DNA of 10,160 bases from an uncultured Bacteroides sp. (GTDB taxonomy: Bacteria > Bacteroidota > Bacteroidia > Bacteroidales > Bacteroidaceae), in contig NZ_CABUHK010000125.1 in NCBI RefSeq assembly GCF_902491285.1, forward strand, positions 1 to 10,160, given 5' to 3'. The position numbers were made by a program, and so were the translations under genes. The notes under the pieces were generated by a model. It saw only the letters and a program-made list of their open reading frames with translations, did not search any database and had not been told where the DNA came from. Shown piece after piece: positions 5,672-10,160 of the stretch (positions within the stretch are counted from its first letter, which is position 1; the number at the start of each line of letters is the position of its first letter).

Positions 5672-6979
5672 TCAGTTTTCTTCATTCAATCCATGCTCTA
5701 CCAATTTATTATACAGCGTTGTCCTGCCGATACCCAGTATCTTTGCAGCCATTTTCTTGTTACCGGCTGCTTGTTTCAAAGCACGCAGGATACGTCCTCT
5801 TTCTTCATCCCCGCTCTTCAATGTAAAACAAGCGGAAGTAGCGGACGGTTCATTGTCAAGTTCCAAATCGGCTTCGGTTATCATATCGCCTTCTGATTGC
5901 AGGACTGCCGTCTGTATCTTCTGTTTCAACTCGCGCACGTTGCCCGGCCACGCATGGGCGAGCAGGGCATTACGGGCAGATGCGGCAAACCCTTTTACTT
6001 CACGTTCCAACTCACGGTTTGCCATTTCACGGAAGAACTCGGCCAATGGCATGATGTCTTCCGGGCAGTCGCGCAAGGGCGGCATGGTTATCACATACTC
6101 CTGCAAGCGATAGAGCAAATCCTGCCGGAACCGCTTTTCCGTTACGGCTTTCTGCAAATCCTCGTTGGTTGCAGCCACTATCCTCACGTTGGCTGTTTTG
6201 TCCTCCTTTGCACCGACGGGACGGTAACGGCGTTCCTGTATGGCGCGGAGCAGCATCTGTTGCATCTCCATTGTTAGGTTGCCCACTTCGTCAAGGAACA
6301 GCGTGCCGCCATCCGCTTCCAGAAAATACCCCGTCTTGTTTGCTTCGGCACCAGTAAACGCACCCTTGACGTGTCCGAAGAAGGCGGATTGTATCAATGA
6401 CGGGGACAAGGCTCCGCAGTCCACTGCCACAAAAGGTTTATCGGCAAGTTTGCTTTGTTGGTGTATATGTTGTGCGATATGTTCCTTGCCCGTACCGTTC
6501 TCGCCCAGTATCAGCACGCTCATCCGGGTGGTGGCTACAAGGCGCACACGTTTCTTGATTTTCTGATAGGCTTCGCCCTGCCGGACGAATATCGGAATGT
6601 TCCATTGTAGTCGCTTTTCATGTTCTTTTTGCAGGGTGCGGATAAGCGGTATCAGTTTATCCTCCAACAACTGTTTCTGTATGTAATCCTTTGAGCCGAG
6701 CTTCATACTTTCCACTGCCGTATGCACCTCCCCGTAATTGGTCATAACGATAAACACCTGCTGTTTGTCGTTGGCACGCATCCACCGTAACAACTCTATG
6801 CTTTCACCGTCGGGGAGGCGTAGGTCGGCAACGACAATATCATCCACCTCTGACTTTGCCAATAGTTTCTTGGCAGTGGCAAGATTATATGCCGACATAG
6901 TATCGAAGCTGTCTTTCTTCAGCAGGTTGCAGACATAATCGTTATAGACGGGGTTGTCCTCAATCACAAATACTTTCAT
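5672..6979 (-). CDS. rteB: RteB, sigma-54-type AAA+ response regulator
   Basis: A 435-residue NtrC-family activator. The receiver domain (1-115) has the acidic pair E7/D8, phospho-acceptor D52 in ADLRLPDG, T80 and K102. The AAA+ domain (about 128-360) has Walker A GENGTGKE (159-166), the sigma-54 contact loop GAFTGA (206-211), Walker B GGTLFLDE (224-231) and AWPGNVREL (343-351). A Fis-type helix-turn-helix ends the protein (about 391-431, KMAAKILGIGRTTLYNKL). In CTnDOT, RteB is phosphorylated by RteA and activates rteC. It overlaps the end of rteA by 20 nt. An in-frame ATG 27 nt upstream is rejected because AAGGAGG sits just before ATG 6979 and the family starts MKVFVIEDN. Confidence 0.95.
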   Translation of the reverse strand: MKVFVIEDNPVYNDYVCNLLKKDSFDTMSAYNLATAKKLLAKSEVDDIVVADLRLPDGESIELLRWMRANDKQQVFIVMTNYGEVHTAVESMKLGSKDYIQKQLLEDKLIPLIRTLQKEHEKRLQWNIPIFVRQGEAYQKIKKRVRLVATTRMSVLILGENGTGKEHIAQHIHQQSKLADKPFVAVDCGALSPSLIQSAFFGHVKGAFTGAEANKTGYFLEADGGTLFLDEVGNLTMEMQQMLLRAIQERRYRPVGAKEDKTANVRIVAATNEDLQKAVTEKRFRQDLLYRLQEYVITMPPLRDCPEDIMPLAEFFREMANRELEREVKGFAASARNALLAHAWPGNVRELKQKIQTAVLQSEGDMITEADLELDNEPSATSACFTLKSGDEERGRILRALKQAAGNKKMAAKILGIGRTTLYNKLVEHGLNEEN

Positions 6980-9305
6980 CCGACAACCTCCTTTCCTTTT
7001 GCGCAAGTTCTATGATAACTGTTCCCATACGAAGCATGGCATCCACGCATTTCCGCAATTCCATTTCGGAACATTCAGATTCTTGATGCAGCAGTTCATA
7101 CAGGTTCCACAAGGGTTTGTCAGCACGGATAACAGCCCATGAACTTCGCTGACGGTGTATCCATTCGTCCAACGCCTTGCGGTCATTCCTCTCCATGATT
7201 TCCCGGACAGCCTGCATATCCTTTTCTGTTTCGGTTATCAAACGGTCGAGCATCGCCCGTTTGTCACCATATGCAAGCAGAGAGGACAAGTCGGGAAGTT
7301 CATCCTTGTCCGTACTTGTCAAAAGGCATTTGTCTGATACAGCAACCAGTTCGGAAATGGAAAATGGCTTGAACAGGCAGGCGGTAAATCCATTTTCCAA
7401 CAGCTCCTCTTCGCTGCAACTGCCGGAGGCGGTCGCCACGACAATGGGAATCTCTTTCGAGTTGCTGACACTTGACGAGCGTAACAACTCCAACACCTCA
7501 TAGCCGTTAATCTCCGGCATCTTCATATCGGTTATCATGAGGTCGTATGTGTGCTGCCGCATGGCTTCCATTGCATCGCCAATAGTGGTGAACGTGTCGC
7601 AATGCACACCTATACCAGCATACATTTCCTTTGTCATGGATAATACCATCGGATTGTCGTCCAATACGATGACAGAATAAGGTCTTTCTATATGAGCCAG
7701 ACTTTCTGCGGCTGTCTGTTCTTCAATACCAATATCGGCAGTGTTCATTGGCAACTCCACAGTAAAACGACTGCCTTCTCCTTTTTCGCTTTCCAAGCGT
7801 ATAGTGCCGCCAAGCATCCCGACTATCTGTTTCACAATGCTTAACCCCAATCCGAAACCGTCTTGCGTGGCGGCGTTGGAAAGCCGCTCGAACGCTCCGA
7901 ACACTCGCTGTTGTTCTTCCGCACTCATGCCGGTTCCGGTGTCCTCTACTACAAGGGTCAGCCTATTGCCGTCATAGCTTATGACAAGTGAAACGCTTCC
8001 GGCATTCGTGAACTTGACGGCATTGCCCAGCAGGTTGTCGCATATCTGTATGATGCGCTCCTTGTCGCCATTCAGGATAATACCCTCCGGGCACTCGATG
8101 GTAAGTTTAAGATCTTTTGCTTCTGCTTGTTGCGTAAACTCCGTTTGCAACAGCTCCGCGATGTTTTCCAAACGAAACGGACGGACATTCGCCTGTTCCT
8201 TGCCGCTGTCCAAGCGGAAGAAGTCAAGCAGGGAGTTGAGCATGTCGGTCATTCTCTTGGAGGCTTGCAGGATATTGTCCGCATAACCGCTTATCTTTTC
8301 TTCTTCGTTGTCCTGCATCAGTTCCGCATATCCATGTATGGCAGTCAGTGGTGTGCGTAGCTCGTGGGTGATGGTGTGCATCGCTTTCTTGCGTGAGGCT
8401 ATCAACGATTCGTTTTGTTTTACGGACTTTTGCAGTTGCCCGATTAAATCTGTTGTCTTACGTTTGTACTGCTTGATGCGGGTGGCATAGCGGTGAATGA
8501 TGATGTATGAAATAATGAGCAACAGCAGCATGACACCCGTTATGATACCTACCTGCAAGAACGACTTTTCACGCATAGCGGATATTTCCGCCTCACGTTC
8601 CTGCAAGTCAGCCTGCACCTTGTGGTCCATCTGCTGGATAAGGGTTTGCAGTTGGCGGTTCAGTTCCGCATTGCGGCTGGCAAGGCTGTCGGCATATTCC
8701 GACAGACGATGGCTCTGGGCACGTTGTTGCGCTATCATATCACGGTTCAGTGTGTAGAGCATCGTGGTGGTCGTCGTCGGAGGTGCTTCCTGTTTCTTGC
8801 CGAACAACCCGAGAAAACCTTTCCTCCTCTGTTTCTTCGGCTCTTCCTGCCTGCTCGTTTGCACTATCACCGGCACCTGCTTGGCTATCCGGCGGTTGAT
8901 GTCCGCCTGTTGTTCCAGAGCTTCCATGATGGCGCACAGCCGCTTTTCCTTGTCCTCCAGCAAGTGGCGCACGCTGTCTATGCGCACCGATTCGTAATGG
9001 CTCTTGAAGCGGCAAAGCATACTATCCACCGTCATCCGTTGCCGCCGGTATGCCGCCACATCCTTATCGTCCCATTCCAGCACCGACTCGCCCAAAAGTG
9101 ACAATTCCACCACACCCACATACGCATCGTGTGTTTCCTTGCGGAAGCGGTTGATTTCACGGTTCTCCCGTTCCAGCAACTCCAAGTCGCGCCATTCTCC
9201 GAGCCACGTGCAGATGATGCCGCCCACCAGCAGGACTATCAACAGATAGCCTGCGGCAAGCAGCTTGCGGAAATGCTTGGTAGTGGTAACGAATTGTTCG
9301 CTCAT
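6960..9305 (-). CDS. rteA: RteA, membrane hybrid sensor histidine kinase with receiver and Hpt domains
   Basis: A 781-residue kinase of the inner membrane. Membrane segments at about 14-34 and 251-271 enclose a periplasmic, coiled-coil-rich sensor region with a basic/Gly-Phe patch KKQRRKGFLGLFGKK (157-171) and a Pro/Thr run. The H-box HELRTP has the phospho-acceptor H314; the N-box is NLLGN (424-428), G1 DTGTG (455-459), G2 GFGLGL (483-488). A receiver follows (544-660; D549/D550, D593 in TDMKMP, K646 in FKPF), then a helical tail (671-771) with HRQRSSW at 717, read as an Hpt domain with H717. This gives a His-Asp-His relay ending on RteB D52. In CTnDOT rteA follows tetQ; here it does not. 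ATG 9305 has no Shine-Dalgarno, but the N-terminus fits the family. Confidence 0.95.
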   Translation of the reverse strand: MSEQFVTTTKHFRKLLAAGYLLIVLLVGGIICTWLGEWRDLELLERENREINRFRKETHDAYVGVVELSLLGESVLEWDDKDVAAYRRQRMTVDSMLCRFKSHYESVRIDSVRHLLEDKEKRLCAIMEALEQQADINRRIAKQVPVIVQTSRQEEPKKQRRKGFLGLFGKKQEAPPTTTTTMLYTLNRDMIAQQRAQSHRLSEYADSLASRNAELNRQLQTLIQQMDHKVQADLQEREAEISAMREKSFLQVGIITGVMLLLLIISYIIIHRYATRIKQYKRKTTDLIGQLQKSVKQNESLIASRKKAMHTITHELRTPLTAIHGYAELMQDNEEEKISGYADNILQASKRMTDMLNSLLDFFRLDSGKEQANVRPFRLENIAELLQTEFTQQAEAKDLKLTIECPEGIILNGDKERIIQICDNLLGNAVKFTNAGSVSLVISYDGNRLTLVVEDTGTGMSAEEQQRVFGAFERLSNAATQDGFGLGLSIVKQIVGMLGGTIRLESEKGEGSRFTVELPMNTADIGIEEQTAAESLAHIERPYSVIVLDDNPMVLSMTKEMYAGIGVHCDTFTTIGDAMEAMRQHTYDLMITDMKMPEINGYEVLELLRSSSVSNSKEIPIVVATASGSCSEEELLENGFTACLFKPFSISELVAVSDKCLLTSTDKDELPDLSSLLAYGDKRAMLDRLITETEKDMQAVREIMERNDRKALDEWIHRQRSSWAVIRADKPLWNLYELLHQESECSEMELRKCVDAMLRMGTVIIELAQKERRLSDESICD
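6987..6994 (-). promoter_or_regulatory. Strong Shine-Dalgarno of rteB
   Basis: The minus strand reads AAAGGAGG, 7 nt before the rteB ATG and inside the rteA coding region. Strong sites like this are uncommon in Bacteroidales. It fixes the rteB start and lets rteB be translated independently of rteA termination 20 nt further on. Confidence 0.75.
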
Positions 9306-9370
9306 TTGCTGTTTGTGTAAATACCGTTATTTAAAATACGCATATAGGTCGTGGAACTTCGCAGGTTCAT
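9302..9370 (-). CDS. Possible 22-codon coupling ORF overlapping the rteA start
   Basis: From ATG 9370 this frame encodes a 22-residue basic peptide (MNLRSSTTYMRILNNGIYTN, then SK). Its TGA overlaps the rteA ATG as ATGA, the classic arrangement for translation restart. It also overlaps the 42-codon ORF in another frame. It may be a leader peptide, or the tail of whatever gene originally preceded rteA. There is no other evidence that it is translated. Confidence 0.25.
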   Translation of the reverse strand: MNLRSSTTYMRILNNGIYTNSK

Positions 9371-9455
9371 GGATGAGAATGGCGGCCATGCTGCCTATGA
9401 CCGCCACCAGAATTATATATCCGAATAGAATTCTACTCCTCAATGAAACAACCAT
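9327..9455 (-). pseudogene. 42-codon membrane ORF, probable remnant of another RteA-like kinase
   Basis: The start ATG 9455 follows AAGGGAAGA, a decent ribosome binding site. The product is 42 residues: a basic start (MVVSLRSRILFGY), one hydrophobic helix (about 11-28, ILFGYIILVAVIGSMAAIL) ending in IHE, then PAKFHDLYAYFK and a stop. The first 30 residues resemble the membrane anchors of Bacteroidetes RteA-like hybrid kinases as I remember them, where HE is normally followed by a charged coiled coil. The break after HE suggests recombination that left only the anchor. It is in frame with rteA, separated by one stop and 21 nt. It could still be a real small membrane protein, as start signals are intact. 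Confidence 0.5.
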
Positions 9456-9484
9456 TCTTCCCTTATTTACAATTGTTATAATTA

Positions 9485-10078
9485 TTAAGGCATCTGACCA
9501 CCGGCGATAGGTGGAATTTCTGTTAGTATGGGATTTCTCGGGATTGAGTTAAAAATTCTTTGGCCACGTATGGCTTGACTTGGAGGAGCGTTTTCATTTA
9601 CATCAAGCCGATAACATCTATCGTTAAATGTTATAATTCCCCAAATACCAATGGTTCCTGGGATTCTCGCCAATCCTTCAGTAGGTTTAAAAAGAACAAC
9701 ATTATCTATTATTAGATTTTTAACCGCCCGATTCCATGATGTTTTAATACTATTGTTAGGCGTTGGAATATGAGCAACATACCTAATGCCATTGTGCCTA
9801 AAACTGGCCATATAACACCCCGAAAAACCTGAACTTAAAGTATCTATGCCATTTGAAGCAACGACTGCTATTCCATCCGCAATATATATGACACAGGCAT
9901 AGTCTAATCTAAGAAAACGATAGTTACGGGTATATCCTTTTATTTGAAATGTCAAATTACTTTGCGTGGCAATCGGAGGGGTCAAACCTACATTATAAAT
10001 ATTTTGATAATGAAACCGTGCAATATTTGTCATTACTGCTCGACTGTTTGGCAATCTTAATGCTTGAATCAAATTCAT
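9485..10078 (-). CDS. Unknown 197-aa cargo protein, possible CNF/BLF1-like deamidase fold
   Basis: I do not recognise this protein by overall sequence. It has no signal peptide, no convincing membrane segment and no known repeat. The centre carries TLSSGFSGCYMASFRHNG (80-97) and then VAHIPTP (101-107). FSGC (85-88) with His 15 residues after the Cys (C88, H103) recalls the LSGC motif and Cys-His pair of BLF1 and of CNF1 (C866/H881, also 15 apart), toxins that deamidate glutamine. Only a short motif and spacing support this. The gene is more A+T-rich than rteAB. It starts 4 nt after the stop of the gene upstream, so the two form an operon; with a toxin reading, that neighbour could be an immunity or helper gene. 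Confidence 0.7.
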   Translation of the reverse strand: MNLIQALRLPNSRAVMTNIARFHYQNIYNVGLTPPIATQSNLTFQIKGYTRNYRFLRLDYACVIYIADGIAVVASNGIDTLSSGFSGCYMASFRHNGIRYVAHIPTPNNSIKTSWNRAVKNLIIDNVVLFKPTEGLARIPGTIGIWGIITFNDRCYRLDVNENAPPSQAIRGQRIFNSIPRNPILTEIPPIAGGQMP

Positions 10079-10082
10079 ATAT

Positions 10083-10160
10083 TTACTTACTGTTACTTTC
10101 GTTTGTTATAGGCTCGATACATGATGCCATTATATCCATCAGTTTAGACAGACCTTCGGT
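10083..10160 (-). CDS. C-terminal end of an unknown gene (partial)
   Basis: An open frame enters from the right edge and runs 25 codons (TEGLSKLMDIMASCIEPITN, then ESNSK) to TAA at 10083-10085, with 4 nt before the ATG of the 197-aa gene. The tight spacing and ordinary codon make-up support a real coding end rather than chance. The rest lies outside the window and no function can be assigned. Confidence 0.55.
   Translation of the reverse strand, partial: TEGLSKLMDIMASCIEPITNESNSK

Noticed and set aside
6980..7006. An rteB start nine codons upstream at 7006.
   Set aside because: AAGGAGG lies immediately before ATG 6979, and receiver domains of this family begin at MKVFVIEDN.
8622..9101. A 159-codon plus-strand ORF within rteA.
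   Set aside because: It is antisense to the kinase sensor region and has a His/Arg/Leu-rich composition typical of a shadow frame.
9983..9990. A TAGGTTTG match to the -7 box on the minus strand.
   Set aside because: It lies inside the 197-aa coding sequence with no gene start suitably placed downstream and no supporting -33 element; most likely chance.

Overview
The window looks like part of a Bacteroidales (Bacteroides/Parabacteroides/Prevotella-type) integrative conjugative element of the CTnDOT/CTn341 family. Three things point there. The left edge carries a MobC/TraG-type coupling protein with the YWFCY motif. The right half carries a hybrid sensor kinase overlapping a GAFTGA-bearing response regulator (RteA-RteB), with an RteC-domain protein further downstream. 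Two intergenic regions carry the Bacteroidetes -7 promoter hexad TAnnTTTG (TAACTTTG). All assignments come from reading motifs and remembered family architecture; no search was run.

Layout. 1-2011 (+): mobC, the type IV coupling protein, probably the last gene of a mobilisation operon entering from the left. 2030-2135: a long nested inverted repeat between convergent genes. 2106-3979 (-): a two-gene operon, an AlbA_2/GHKL-type ATP-binding protein with a C-terminal winged helix followed by a small lysine-rich protein; this looks like cargo between the transfer and regulatory modules. The ATPase gene holds five tandem 11-bp repeats that could act as an on/off frameshift switch. 4108-4719 (-): an RteC-domain protein. 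4720-4965: a dense regulatory region with a 22-bp perfect palindrome, a GG-N10-GC sigma-54-like promoter, an AT-rich hairpin and three dyad repeats 100-180 bp upstream of the promoter. 4966-5379 (-): a compact RibD/dihydrofolate-reductase-like protein, preceded by a strongly structured leader with an intrinsic terminator and a good -7 box. 5672-9305 (-): rteB and rteA, overlapping by 20 nt.

9306-10160 (-): upstream of rteA, where CTnDOT carries tetQ, there is no tetQ. Instead there is a 42-codon ORF that looks like the membrane anchor of another kinase, then a more A+T-rich 197-aa gene of unknown function, and the last 25 codons of a further gene only 4 nt upstream of it. The 197-aa protein has an FSGC...H arrangement reminiscent of CNF/BLF1-type glutamine deamidases.

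How the parts fit. RteA should phosphorylate RteB through its receiver and Hpt domains. RteB has the sigma-54 contact loop, and upstream of rteC there is both a -24/-12-like element and an array of dyads placed as enhancer sites, so the cascade RteA to RteB to rteC can be read from the DNA. RteC-type proteins then switch on excision and, indirectly, transfer functions such as mobC. Without tetQ at the head of the operon, the trigger for this copy is open. I saw no tRNA, rRNA, CRISPR array, complete insertion sequence or attachment site.
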